Assembly (NCBI GenBank): GCA_002256205.1
Contig: NKIW01000004.1
Location: 62,001-126,000, forward strand
Source of the DNA: Rhizobiales bacterium PAR1
GTDB taxonomy: Bacteria; Pseudomonadota; Alphaproteobacteria; Rhizobiales; Beijerinckiaceae
DNA length: 64,000 bases
Direction of reading: 5' to 3'
Below, piece by piece: positions 1-8,300 of this stretch. How positions within the stretch are numbered: position 1 is the stretch's first letter; every line of letters begins with the position of its first letter. The notes under the pieces are model-generated. The model was not told the origin of the DNA. It saw only the letters and a program-made list of their open reading frames with translations, and made no database searches. Both the position numbers and the translations under genes were made by a program.

Positions 1-1
1 A

Positions 2-325
2 GCGGAAGGGCTTCTGAGCATTCTCGCGAACAGGCGCAGACTGATCATTCTGTGTAATCTGATGGTCTCCGGCGAATTGCCTGTCGGTGAACTTGTCAGG
101 CGCCTTGATCTGGCCCAATCCGCGCTTTCCCAACATCTTGCCTTGATGCGCGCCGCCGGTATTGTCTCGACACGGCGGGAGGGCACGACTATCTATTATT
201 CGCTGACCGACGAGCGGACCCGTGCACTGCTCTACTCCATCAAGAAGCTCTATTTCCATGAGGTATTCAAGGAACTTGAGACCAAGGATGGCTTTTTGGA
301 GAAGCCCTTCGAGGGTAAGAATTAG
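2..325 (+). CDS. ArsR-family repressor, BigR/SqrR-like, 5' end missing
   Basis: The reading frame is open from the first bases of the window, so the true start lies upstream. The visible 107 residues form the winged helix of an ArsR repressor: helix alpha3 and the recognition helix (QSALSQHLALMRAAGIV) followed by the wing (TRREGTTIYYSL). The motif NRRRLIILCNL matches the BigR/SqrR/YgaV branch, which senses persulfide and controls sulfur-detoxification genes. In that branch a second cysteine near the C-terminus pairs with the one in LIILC; here the aligned stretch reads KLYFHEVF, so the second cysteine appears to be missing. Family assignment is firm; the sensing role is inference. A rhodanese gene with a candidate SqrR-like site lies 4 kb downstream. 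Confidence 0.88.
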   Translation, partial: AEGLLSILANRRRLIILCNLMVSGELPVGELVRRLDLAQSALSQHLALMRAAGIVSTRREGTTIYYSLTDERTRALLYSIKKLYFHEVFKELETKDGFLEKPFEGKN

Positions 326-385
326 CGCGGCTTTTTCGGTCCGTCCCGCTTGCAAGGCGCCGGGTAAGCGGGCAAACGACGCGTA

Positions 386-1051
386 ATGGCGAATACCGTG
401 AAATCAGGGGCTCCAAAAAGCAAGACCGCACCGCCGCGCGTCTGGCAACGCATGCTTTCGGGCCGCAGGCTTGATCTTGCCGACCCCTCCCCGCTCGATA
501 TCGAGATCGAGGATATCGCCCACGGCCTTGCGCGCGTCGCCCGCTGGAACGGCCAGACGCTCGGCCCGCACATCTATTCGGTCGCACAGCATTCGCTCTT
601 TGTTGAAGCCATCGCCGACACTCTGAGCCCGCAGGCCGGCGTGCGTGTGCGCCTGGCCGTTCTGCTGCATGATGCAGCGGAATATGTCGTCGGCGACATG
701 ATCTCGCCTTTCAAGGCGATGATCGGCGGCTCATACCGTGAGACAGAAAACCGTATTCTCGATGCGACAATGCGACGTTTCGGCTTGCCTGCTCCGATGA
801 CACGGATTGCCTCGGCCCTTGCCAAGAAGGCGGACCGCGCGGCCGCTTATCACGAGGCGACGCGGCTGGCCGGCTTCACTCCTGCAGAAGCGCGCGAGAT
901 TTTCGGTGACCCCTTGCGACTGAGTTCGGCTGTGCTGGCCCTGGCGGAGCCGATGCCCATCGATGCGGCAAAGGCCGCGTTTCTGGCCCGCTTCACAGCG
1001 CTTGATCGGGCGTTGCAGGCGGGCCAATCTGACGGCAACGCCACGCCGTAA
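386..1051 (+). CDS. HD-domain phosphohydrolase, YfbR-like 5'-nucleotidase family
   Basis: A 221-residue protein of the HD superfamily. The metal-binding pattern is visible as His69 (VAQHS), His95-Asp96 (LLHDAAEYVVGD) and a later Asp in KKADRAA, with Glu99 and Asp104 near the HD pair. This resembles YfbR, which removes phosphate from deoxynucleoside monophosphates, so a nucleotide-pool role in the cytoplasm is likely but the substrate is not shown by the sequence. It is followed 25 bases later by a Cys-phosphatase gene and then a NUDIX-type regulator on the same strand, suggesting one transcript. Confidence 0.88.
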   Translation: MANTVKSGAPKSKTAPPRVWQRMLSGRRLDLADPSPLDIEIEDIAHGLARVARWNGQTLGPHIYSVAQHSLFVEAIADTLSPQAGVRVRLAVLLHDAAEYVVGDMISPFKAMIGGSYRETENRILDATMRRFGLPAPMTRIASALAKKADRAAAYHEATRLAGFTPAEAREIFGDPLRLSSAVLALAEPMPIDAAKAAFLARFTALDRALQAGQSDGNATP

Positions 1052-1076
1052 ACCTCATGCCCCGAAAGAGCATATC

Positions 1077-1598
1077 ATGCCGCGCATTCACGTCTGCTCG
1101 CTTCGCCGCCTTCCGCAGACTGTCGAGGAGACCGGTGCGCGCGATGTCGTCACGCTGATCAAGAACATCGCGCAAGTCGCAACACCGCAACCCGTGGTGC
1201 GTGAGCGCCATCTCGCGCTCGATTTCGCCGATATCGTCGTTCCGACCGAGGGGCAGGTGATGGCAAACGAGACGCATGTCAGCGATCTCCTGCGCTTTGT
1301 GCGGCGCTGGGATCGGGTGGCGCCGCTGGTGGTGCATTGCTACGCCGGTGTCAGCCGCTCGACTGCTGGCGCCTTCATCACGGCCTGCGCGCTGCGACCG
1401 GATCAGCCGGAAGAGGTTTGGGCTGAGGCGATCCGCGCACAATCCCCCACCGCGACGCCCAACCTCCATCTCGTGACGTTGGCGGATCGCCTGCTCGCGC
1501 GGCGCGGGCGGATGATCGCCGCGATCGAGGCCATCGGCCGGGGAGAAGATTGCTTCGAGGGCGTGCCCTTCGCGCTCGATATCGGTCCGGCGGGCTGA
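1077..1598 (+). CDS. Tyrosine/dual-specificity phosphatase-like protein
   Basis: A 173-residue protein with the Cys-phosphatase signature HCYAGVSRS, giving nucleophile Cys88 and phosphate-binding Arg94 (C-x5-R). The start at 1077 is preferred over an upstream in-frame start inside the preceding gene because a purine-rich GAAAGAG lies at 1064-1070. The protein is short and has no signal peptide, so it should act in the cytoplasm. Proteins of this type are commonly annotated as tyrosine phosphatase family in Hyphomicrobiales; the substrate is unknown. It is sandwiched between an HD nucleotidase-like gene and a NUDIX-fold regulator, 3 bases before the latter. Confidence 0.85.
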   Translation: MPRIHVCSLRRLPQTVEETGARDVVTLIKNIAQVATPQPVVRERHLALDFADIVVPTEGQVMANETHVSDLLRFVRRWDRVAPLVVHCYAGVSRSTAGAFITACALRPDQPEEVWAEAIRAQSPTATPNLHLVTLADRLLARRGRMIAAIEAIGRGEDCFEGVPFALDIGPAG

Positions 1599-1601
1599 GT
1601 A

Positions 1602-2597
1602 GTGGCAAGCCTTCAACCCATGACAAGCCTTCAGCCCATCGAAATCAACCTGACCGCTGTTGTCATGGCGGTGCATCAGGACCAGCCGGTGGTCTATGCC
1701 TCCTCGCTTGGCGATAACCTGCCGCTTGGCTTGCCTTCCGGCCCGTTCGACCCGGTGAACCACCGCACGCTGGAGCTGGGTTTGAGGGGTTTCGCGCAGG
1801 ACCAGGCCGGGCTTGACCTCGATTATGTCGAGCAGCTCTACACCTTCGGCGACCGGGGACGGAACCTGATCGATGCCTCGCCAAGCGATGGGTTTGGCGC
1901 GCCGCATATCGTCTCCATCGGGTATCTTGCGCTGACCCGGATTTTTCCCGGCGCGACCGAGCGAACCAATTTCCAGCCGCTCTACACGAGTTTTCCGTGG
2001 GAAGACTGGCGCGGCAGCCGTCCTGCCGTCCTCGACCGGGATATCCTGCCCGCGCTCGCCCGCTGGAGCGAGGAGGCGGAGACCGATACGGGCAATCCCG
2101 ATCGCCGTGCCCTCTCGCGACGCGAGCGCATCGCCCTGCATTTTGGCACCGAGGGCCTGCCGTTCGACGAGGAAAAGGTGCTCGAACGCTATGAGCTTCT
2201 GTATGACGCCGGTTTGGTCGAGGAAGGGAGCCGCGACCGACGCAAGCCGACTCCAGTTGCGGCGCTCAAGCTCGGAAAGGCAATGGCCTTCGATCACCGG
2301 CGCATTCTCGCGACCGCGCTGGGGAGGATTCGCGGCAAACTGAAGTATCGCCCGGTGATTTTCGAGATGATGCCGGAGAGCTTCACGCTCACCGATCTTC
2401 AGCGCAAGGTCGAGGCGATTTCCGGCCAGCACCTGCACAAGCAGAACTTCCGGCGCCTTGTGGAGACCGGCGGACTTGTCGAATCCACTGGCGAGCAGAC
2501 CAATACCGGCGGTCGCCCGGCGGCGCTGTTCCGCTTCCGCCGCGAAGTCCTCACAGAGCGCCCGGCACCAGGTCTGAGGCTGGGGCGGAGCGGGTGA
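1602..2597 (+). CDS. NUDIX-fold transcriptional regulator, NrtR/NadQ-like (COG4111)
   Basis: A 331-residue protein. The N-terminal half has a NUDIX-like fold (LPSGPFDPVNHRTLELGLRG around residues 46-65), but the catalytic REx2EE residues are replaced by RGFAQD, so hydrolysis is unlikely and the domain probably senses a nucleotide. The C-terminal part (about 235-315) looks like a winged helix. This architecture is that of NrtR and of the alphaproteobacterial NadQ family, regulators of NAD synthesis. Translation may begin at GTG 1602 or ATG 1620. No nad genes are in the window, so the target is inferred from family only. Confidence 0.8.
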   Translation: MASLQPMTSLQPIEINLTAVVMAVHQDQPVVYASSLGDNLPLGLPSGPFDPVNHRTLELGLRGFAQDQAGLDLDYVEQLYTFGDRGRNLIDASPSDGFGAPHIVSIGYLALTRIFPGATERTNFQPLYTSFPWEDWRGSRPAVLDRDILPALARWSEEAETDTGNPDRRALSRRERIALHFGTEGLPFDEEKVLERYELLYDAGLVEEGSRDRRKPTPVAALKLGKAMAFDHRRILATALGRIRGKLKYRPVIFEMMPESFTLTDLQRKVEAISGQHLHKQNFRRLVETGGLVESTGEQTNTGGRPAALFRFRREVLTERPAPGLRLGRSG

Positions 2598-2658
2598 TCC
2601 ACATGGAAAAGCCGGCGCGCCCGTTTCCCCTGCCTCTGCTTTCGGCTAGGGTTTCCCC

Positions 2659-2913
2659 ATGAGCAACACTCTTCCCCCTGACATCGCCGCCCTGCCGTTC
2701 GAAAAGGCCATGAGCGAGCTTGAAGCCATCGTCTCTGAACTGGAGCGTGGCGAGATCAGCCTCGACAAATCCATCGAGAAATACGAGCGCGGTGAGCATC
2801 TCAAGAAGCGCTGCGAGGCGCTGCTGAAGGAAGCCGAGATGCGGATTTCCAAGATTTCGCTCAGCGCCAATGGAGAGCCGGTCGGCGCGGTGCCGCTGGA
2901 CCCGGAAAAATAA
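2659..2913 (+). CDS. xseB: Exodeoxyribonuclease VII small subunit
   Basis: An 84-residue protein with the family core (LPFEKAMSELEAIVSELERG and LDKSIEKYERGEHLKKRCE) predicted as a helical hairpin. It binds the large subunit XseA to form the nuclease that degrades single-stranded DNA from both ends into oligonucleotides. Length is normal. In many alphaproteobacteria xseB lies close to dxs, and here dxs follows after three short genes. The downstream pirin gene starts 58 bases later. Confidence 0.96.
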   Translation: MSNTLPPDIAALPFEKAMSELEAIVSELERGEISLDKSIEKYERGEHLKKRCEALLKEAEMRISKISLSANGEPVGAVPLDPEK

Positions 2914-2971
2914 GGGTATCTCTTCACGAACCCGCTCCTCCGGCCGATATCCGATCACAGGAGGGTCTCAC

Positions 2972-3892
2972 ATGTCCCATCTTCCCGTTGACGATCCCGA
3001 ACCCGGCAATGCGTGGTCCTGCGAGGCCATCGAGCAGGTAATTGTGCCGCGCGTTTCCGATATCGGCGGCTTCGAGGTGCGGCGTGCCCTCCCCTCCATC
3101 GGACGCAAGATGGTCGGGCCCTTCGTTTTCTTTGATCAGATGGGGCCATCGGAGTTCCTGCTCGGACAAGGGCTTGATGTGCGCCCGCATCCGCATATCG
3201 GGCTTTCGACCGTCACCTACCTTTTTGATGGCTCGATCCAGCATCGCGACAGCCTCGGCGTCGTGCAGGAAATCCGCCCCGGCGCGCTCAACCTGATGAC
3301 AGCCGGCCGCGGCGTGGTGCACTCCGAGCGTTCCAGCGTCGAGGCCAGGCAAGCGCCTCAGCGACGGCTGTTTGGCATTCAGCTCTGGGCGGCGCTGCCG
3401 AAGAGCCACGAGGAAACAGAGCCCGCGTTCATCCACCACGAGGAGGCTGATCTGCCGCGCATTGTCGGCGAGGGCAAGCGCGTGCGCCTCATCATGGGCT
3501 CAGCCTATGGCCAGACCTCGCCGGTCGAGTTTCCGCATTCCGCGCTTTACGCCGAGGCGATTCTCGCGCCCGGTGCGATCCTGCCGCTCGATGACGACTA
3601 TGACGAGCGCGCGGTTTTCGTCGTCTCCGGCGAGATCGATATCGCCGGTGATACCTTTGGGCCGGGACGGCTGCTCGTCTTCAAGCCCGGCGACCGCATC
3701 TCCATTCTCGGCCTGACAAACGCCCGCCTGATGATCCTCGGTGGCGACCCGATGGATGGCAAACGTCATATCTGGTGGAATTTCGTGTCCTCGCGGAAAG
3801 AGCGGATCGACCAAGCCAAAGCGGATTGGGCTGCAGGTCGCTTCGACAGCGTGCCGGGCGAGAGCGAATTCATCCCGCTACCCGGCACCTGA
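2972..3892 (+). CDS. Pirin family protein (cupin)
   Basis: A 306-residue bicupin of the pirin family. The metal ligands known from human pirin are conserved: His73 and His75 (RPHPHIGL), His117 and Glu119 (VVHSERS). Bacterial pirins bind iron and some oxidise quercetin, but the physiological role here cannot be told. The start at 2972 is chosen because a strong AGGAGGG lies just upstream at about 2958-2964; an in-frame upstream start would overlap xseB. It ends 5 bases before the converging AhpD-like gene. Confidence 0.92.
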   Translation: MSHLPVDDPEPGNAWSCEAIEQVIVPRVSDIGGFEVRRALPSIGRKMVGPFVFFDQMGPSEFLLGQGLDVRPHPHIGLSTVTYLFDGSIQHRDSLGVVQEIRPGALNLMTAGRGVVHSERSSVEARQAPQRRLFGIQLWAALPKSHEETEPAFIHHEEADLPRIVGEGKRVRLIMGSAYGQTSPVEFPHSALYAEAILAPGAILPLDDDYDERAVFVVSGEIDIAGDTFGPGRLLVFKPGDRISILGLTNARLMILGGDPMDGKRHIWWNFVSSRKERIDQAKADWAAGRFDSVPGESEFIPLPGT

Positions 3893-3897
3893 CGGCT

Positions 3898-4248
3898 TCA
3901 GGTTGGCTTTTGGGCCTCGAATTGCAGGAACGCGCTCATCGCATCCGCCGCCGTCATCAGCGACGGGCCGCCGCCCATCTGAACCGCGACAGCGAGGACT
4001 TCCGCGAGTTCCTGCCGCGTTGCGCCAAGCTTGACCAGCGCTTCGGCATGAAAGCCGAGACAGGCATCGCAACGCGCCGCAACACCCAGCGCCATCGCAA
4101 TGAACTCTTTGGTCTTCTTGTCGAGAACGCCGTCTTTCATCGCCTCCCGCGTGAGTTGGCTGAAGCCAGCTAGCGGTTCGGGAACGTCCTTGCGCAACTC
4201 GCGCAGGCCGGCGGAGGTGCTGCGGGTGATATCGAGGTAATCCTTCAT
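3898..4248 (-). CDS. Carboxymuconolactone decarboxylase family protein (AhpD-like)
   Basis: A 116-residue all-helical protein. The AhpD-type redox motif is intact: Cys60, Cys63 and His67 in RCDACLGFH. Such proteins act as peroxidase partners or thiol-disulfide exchange proteins; a decarboxylase role is unlikely given the CxxC. Start at 4248 was chosen because the protein begins with the conserved MKDYLD and AAAAGGCT lies upstream; longer forms would run through the promoter. It is transcribed divergently from a rhodanese gene, and the 91-base gap holds palindromes. Confidence 0.9.
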   Translation of the reverse strand: MKDYLDITRSTSAGLRELRKDVPEPLAGFSQLTREAMKDGVLDKKTKEFIAMALGVAARCDACLGFHAEALVKLGATRQELAEVLAVAVQMGGGPSLMTAADAMSAFLQFEAQKPT

Positions 4249-4291
4249 GATGAGCCTTTTACGGTGTTGCGAAACAGGGATACCCTGACTA

Positions 4292-4314
4292 CATATTCCA
4301 AAATATGAATTCAT
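4292..4314. promoter_or_regulatory. Palindromic operator candidate, ATTC-N8-GAAT
   Basis: In the AT-rich gap between the divergent AhpD-like and rhodanese genes there are two overlapping palindromes: CATATT-CCAA-AATATG at 4292-4307 and ATGAATTCAT at 4305-4314. The combined site contains ATTC-N8-GAAT at 4295-4310, the consensus reported for the persulfide-responsive repressor SqrR. Binding is inferred, not shown. Confidence 0.5.
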
Positions 4315-4339
4315 AAATGACCTATCGCAAGAGGCTGCC

Positions 4340-4732
4340 ATGCGCGAGATCGATGTTCGCACCGCCCATCAATGGATGCTCAATGGCGACGCCGAGATCA
4401 TCGATGTGCGCGAGGCGGGCGAATATGCCGCGATCCATATTCCCGGCGTGAAGCACGTTCCGCTCGGCGGTATCGCGGCTGCGGGCCTGCAGCCGGATGG
4501 CAGCAAGAAACTGCTGTTTATCTGCGCGGCAGGCGGGCGCAGCATGCGCGCTTGCGGGATGGTTTCCGCCCGGGCGGGACAAGTCTATTCGGTTGCCGGC
4601 GGCATGGGCGCCTGGAAAAACGCAGGCTTGCCCACGGAGGGCAAGGGCGGGTTTGCGCTCACCCCGCGCGTCCTTGTTATCGCGCTCATCATTGTCGCGC
4701 TCTATCTCATCCTGAAGGGCTTCATCCGCTAG
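4340..4732 (+). CDS. Membrane-anchored single-domain rhodanese
   Basis: A 130-residue protein with one rhodanese domain (1-100), active-site Cys62 in the loop CAAGGRS, and one C-terminal membrane helix at about 110-127. Rhodaneses move sulfane sulfur from persulfide to an acceptor. With the membrane helix at the C-terminus and no signal peptide the catalytic domain should face the cytoplasm. The gene is divergent from an AhpD-like redox gene and may be controlled from the palindrome between them. Confidence 0.92.
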   Translation: MREIDVRTAHQWMLNGDAEIIDVREAGEYAAIHIPGVKHVPLGGIAAAGLQPDGSKKLLFICAAGGRSMRACGMVSARAGQVYSVAGGMGAWKNAGLPTEGKGGFALTPRVLVIALIIVALYLILKGFIR

Positions 4733-4809
4733 GCGCACGCTGTGTCAAAGTTGCATTCCGCGTAGAAGGACCAATTGCCCGGCGCGCGAAACGGACTATA
4801 ACCTCCGGC

Positions 4810-6732
4810 ATGTCACAGCGCCCAGCCACCCCGCTCCTTGATCTCGTCACGATCCCGTCAGACCTGCGCAAGCTGGATGCCAGCCAGCTCGGGCAGGTGG
4901 CGGATGAATTGCGTGCGGAGATGATCGACGCCGTCTCGGTAACCGGCGGGCATCTCGGGGCCGGACTTGGCGTTGTCGAACTCACCGTGGCGCTCCACCA
5001 TGTGTTCAATACGCCGGATGACCGGGTGATCTGGGATGTGGGCCACCAGGCCTATCCGCACAAGATCCTGACTGGGCGGCGGGATCGCATCCGCACCCTG
5101 CGGCAGGCAGGCGGTCTCTCCGGCTTTACCAAGCGGACCGAAAGTGAATACGACGCCTTCGGCGCGGCGCATTCCTCGACCTCGATTTCCGCCGGCCTCG
5201 GCATGGCAGTGGCGCGTGATCTTCAGGGCGGCAAGAACCACGTCATCTCGGTGATCGGTGACGGCGCGATGAGCGCGGGCATGGCCTATGAGGCGATGAA
5301 CAACGCCGGAGCGATGCACTCGCGGCTGATCGTTATTCTGAACGACAACGATATGTCGATTGCCCCGCCGGTGGGCGGCATGTCCGCCTATCTCGCGCGC
5401 CTCGCCTCCGGCAAAACCTATTTAAAGCTTCGCGATTTCGGCAAACAGCTCACGGCGCAATTGCCGAAGCGGCTCGATAGCGCGATCACCCGCGCGGTTG
5501 AACATGCACGCGGCTATGTCACCGGCGGCACGCTGTTCGAGGAACTCGGCTTTTATTACGTCGGGCCGATTGACGGACATAACCTCGATCACCTTCTTCC
5601 GGTGCTCCGCAATGTGCGCGACGCCGAGGTCGGCGCGCCGATCCTTGTCCATGTCGTCACGCAAAAGGGCAAGGGCTATGCCCCGGCCGAGGCGAGCGCG
5701 GACAAGTATCACGGTGTCGTCAAGTTCGATGTCGTGACCGGCAAGCAGGCGAAGGCCCCCTCGAACGCACCGAGCTACACCAAGGTTTTCGCACAAAGCC
5801 TGATCAAGGAAGCGCAGGCGGACGAGAAGATCGTCGCGATCACCGCCGCGATGCCGTCGGGAACCGGGCTCGACCTTTTCGGGCAGGCATTTCCAAAGCG
5901 CACCTTCGATGTCGGCATCGCCGAGCAACACGCCGTGACCTTCGCGGCAGGCCTTGCGACCGAGGGCTACAAGCCGTTCTGCGCGATCTACTCGACCTTC
6001 CTTCAGCGCGGCTACGATCAGGTCGTGCATGACGTCGCACTGCAGAACCTGCCGGTGCGCTTCGCGCTTGATCGTGCCGGTCTTGTCGGTGCCGACGGGC
6101 CGACGCACGCGGGCAATTACGATGTCGCCTATCTCGGTTGCATCCCCAATATGGTCATTATGGCGGCGGCCGATGAGGCCGAGCTTTGCCATATGGTCGC
6201 GACCGCAGCCGCGCATAACAGCGGCCCGATCGCCTTCCGCTATCCGCGCGGCGATGGTGTCGGCGTCGAGATGCCGGAAAAGGGTGAAGTGCTCGAAATC
6301 GGCAAGGGCCGCGTGATCCGCGAAGGCAACCAGATCGCGATCCTCTCGCTTGGGACGCGCCTCGCCGAGGCGCAAAGGGCCGCCGATGAGCTGGAAAAGC
6401 AGGGCCTCTCGACGACTATCGTCGACGCGCGTTTCGCCAAGCCTTTCGATACGGAACTGGTGCGCCGCCTTGCCCAAACGCATGGTGTGCTGCTCACGGT
6501 CGAAGAAGGCTCGGTCGGCGGCTTTGGCTCGCTCGTCGCGCAATTCCTTGCCGAAGAAGGCCTGCTCGACGGCGCCTTGCGCTTCCGTAGCCTTGTCCTC
6601 CCCGATATCTATCAGGATCAGGACAAGCCGGAGAGGATGTACGCCGAGGCGGGGCTTGATGCGAAGGGCATCGTCGCCAAGGTGCGCTCGGCCCTCGGCA
6701 TCGACCGGGCGGAGAAGATCGCGCGGGCTTAA
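4810..6732 (+). CDS. dxs: 1-deoxy-D-xylulose-5-phosphate synthase
   Basis: A 640-residue thiamine-diphosphate enzyme that condenses pyruvate with glyceraldehyde 3-phosphate, the first step of the MEP isoprenoid pathway. Visible signatures are [20 protein letters not shown] near residue 44, [10 protein letters not shown] (76-85), the thiamine-binding GDGAMSAG near 155, and the [15 protein letters not shown] loop near 420. Length is normal. The start at ATG 4810 matches the family; the frame is open further upstream but runs through the rhodanese gene. ispE and a polyprenyl synthase of the same pathway lie further along the window. Confidence 0.98.
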   Translation: MSQRPATPLLDLVTIPSDLRKLDASQLGQVADELRAEMIDAVSVTGGHLGAGLGVVELTVALHHVFNTPDDRVIWDVGHQAYPHKILTGRRDRIRTLRQAGGLSGFTKRTESEYDAFGAAHSSTSISAGLGMAVARDLQGGKNHVISVIGDGAMSAGMAYEAMNNAGAMHSRLIVILNDNDMSIAPPVGGMSAYLARLASGKTYLKLRDFGKQLTAQLPKRLDSAITRAVEHARGYVTGGTLFEELGFYYVGPIDGHNLDHLLPVLRNVRDAEVGAPILVHVVTQKGKGYAPAEASADKYHGVVKFDVVTGKQAKAPSNAPSYTKVFAQSLIKEAQADEKIVAITAAMPSGTGLDLFGQAFPKRTFDVGIAEQHAVTFAAGLATEGYKPFCAIYSTFLQRGYDQVVHDVALQNLPVRFALDRAGLVGADGPTHAGNYDVAYLGCIPNMVIMAAADEAELCHMVATAAAHNSGPIAFRYPRGDGVGVEMPEKGEVLEIGKGRVIREGNQIAILSLGTRLAEAQRAADELEKQGLSTTIVDARFAKPFDTELVRRLAQTHGVLLTVEEGSVGGFGSLVAQFLAEEGLLDGALRFRSLVLPDIYQDQDKPERMYAEAGLDAKGIVAKVRSALGIDRAEKIARA

Positions 6733-6782
6733 CTGCCCTTCGCGTCAACCTCGCGTCCACTTTTTCCCGCCATGCTTCCGAA

Positions 6783-7451
6783 ATGGCTGAATCGGACCTT
6801 TACCCTCCCGTGAAGCGCTTTCTTGAGGCGCAGGGCTACGCTGTCAAAGGCGAGGTCAGGGAATGCGATGTCGTCGCGGTGCGTGGCGATGAAGCACCGG
6901 TGATTGTCGAACTCAAGACCGGTTTTTCGCTCCAACTCCTGCTGCAAGGCGTTGATCGCCAGGCGATGACGGATGCGGTCTATCTCGCTTTCGGCCCGCC
7001 CAAGCGCCGCCAGCGGAGCGATATTCTCAAACTGTGCAAGCGCCTTGGCCTCGGCGTTCTGGTGGTGACAGGTGATTTTGTCGAACCGCTCGCCGATCCC
7101 GAACCTTATCAGCCCCGACGCAATGCGCGGCGCACGACCATGCTCCTGAAGGAATTCGCGCATCGAGTCGGCGATCCGAATACCGGTGGCACGACGCGAC
7201 GGCCGCGCATGACGGCCTACCGACAGGATGCCCTGCGTATGGCCGGGTTCATCGGCGCGAACGGTCCGGCGAAGGTCGCGGTGCTGCGCATCGAAACCGG
7301 CGTCTCCCGAGCCGCAGGCATCCTGCAAAACGATGTCTACGGCTGGTTCATGCGCGAGAGCCGCGGAATTTACACACTCTCGCCGAAGGGGATCGGCGCG
7401 CTGACCACGTATCAGGACGTCGTCAGCGGCCTTGGCGTTGCACGTTCCTGA
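6783..7451 (+). CDS. DUF2161 family protein, PD-(D/E)xK nuclease fold
   Basis: A 222-residue protein. The N-terminal part shows the PD-(D/E)xK arrangement, Asp29 in ECDVVAVR and Glu43-x-Lys45 in VIVELKTG, typical of DUF2161. The C-terminal third (about 145-215) resembles a winged helix. The family has no established function; nuclease or nucleic-acid binding activity is an inference from the fold. It sits between dxs and the Tat-exported superoxide dismutase, separating dxs from tlyA, which are usually close neighbours. Confidence 0.78.
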   Translation: MAESDLYPPVKRFLEAQGYAVKGEVRECDVVAVRGDEAPVIVELKTGFSLQLLLQGVDRQAMTDAVYLAFGPPKRRQRSDILKLCKRLGLGVLVVTGDFVEPLADPEPYQPRRNARRTTMLLKEFAHRVGDPNTGGTTRRPRMTAYRQDALRMAGFIGANGPAKVAVLRIETGVSRAAGILQNDVYGWFMRESRGIYTLSPKGIGALTTYQDVVSGLGVARS

Positions 7452-7454
7452 GAA

Positions 7455-8180
7455 TCAGATCGTCAGCGTGCCGGCTTTGGCGGCGGCATAGCGCTGGCCG
7501 ATCACGCTCCAGTTGGCGACATTCCACCACCCCTTGAGGTAATCCGCGCGGCGGTTCTGGTGCTTGAGGTAATAGGCGTGTTCCCACACGTCATTGCCGA
7601 ACAACACGCGCTGGCCGTCCATCAGCGGGGTATCCTGATTGGGCTTGGAGACGAGCGCGAGCTTACCGTCCTTGTCCACGGTCACGAACACCCAGCCGGA
7701 GCCGAACACGCGTCCACCAGCGGCGTTGAACTGGTCCTGCAATTTCTCGAGACCACCGAAATCGCGATCAATCGCGGCCTTCACGTCGCCTTCCGGCGCC
7801 TTGGCCCCGCCCGGCGCCATGATCTGCCAGAACATCGCGTGGTTGGCATGCCCCCCGAGGTTGTTGCGCACGCCAGTGCGGATCGCATCCGGCACATCAC
7901 CGAGCTTGGCGAGCACTTCATGCACGGGCGCGGCAGCGATCTGGGCGTTATCCTTGGCGAAATTGTTGAGGTTGCCGACATAGGCCGCATGGTGCTTGCC
8001 GAAGTGGATTTCCATCGTCGCCGCATCGATATGCGGTTCGAGCGCGTTGAAGGCATAACCGAGCGTGGTTTGGGTAAAAGGGCCAGTGGCCTGCGCAAAC
8101 GCGCGCGGCATGGCCGGCAGCGTGAGCGCGCCGGCAGCGCCGACCATAAACAAGCGACGGGAAAGGGTAAAACCGGACAT
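7455..8180 (-). CDS. Fe/Mn superoxide dismutase with Tat signal peptide
   Basis: A 241-residue protein. Residues 1-29 form a twin-arginine signal (SRRLFMVGAAGALTLPAMP, cleavage near AFA-QA), so it should be exported folded to the periplasm. The mature part is an iron/manganese dismutase with ligands His59 (MEIHFGKHH), a His in NHAMFW, and Asp and His in NDVWEHAYY. It converts superoxide to peroxide and oxygen. The start at 8180 is supported by GGAGGAAGT just upstream. Metal choice cannot be decided by reading. Confidence 0.93.
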   Translation of the reverse strand: MSGFTLSRRLFMVGAAGALTLPAMPRAFAQATGPFTQTTLGYAFNALEPHIDAATMEIHFGKHHAAYVGNLNNFAKDNAQIAAAPVHEVLAKLGDVPDAIRTGVRNNLGGHANHAMFWQIMAPGGAKAPEGDVKAAIDRDFGGLEKLQDQFNAAGGRVFGSGWVFVTVDKDGKLALVSKPNQDTPLMDGQRVLFGNDVWEHAYYLKHQNRRADYLKGWWNVANWSVIGQRYAAAKAGTLTI

Positions 8181-8300
8181 AATGACTTCCTCCAAATGGG
8201 GAAAGACGCAGGCCTCGCCGGGCGAAGCGCGATCTTCCCTCTTGTGATTAGCACTACATGGACGCATACCGGCAACCGTCAAGCAGCCCAAATTGATGTG

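Noticed and set aside
993-2438. Long open frame on the minus strand
   Set aside because: It lies antisense to the phosphatase and NUDIX-regulator genes, has no family features and Arg/His/Gly-rich composition typical of shadows in high-G+C DNA.
4372-4809. N-terminal extension of dxs
   Set aside because: The frame is open upstream but overlaps the rhodanese gene out of frame; the family N-terminus fits ATG 4810.
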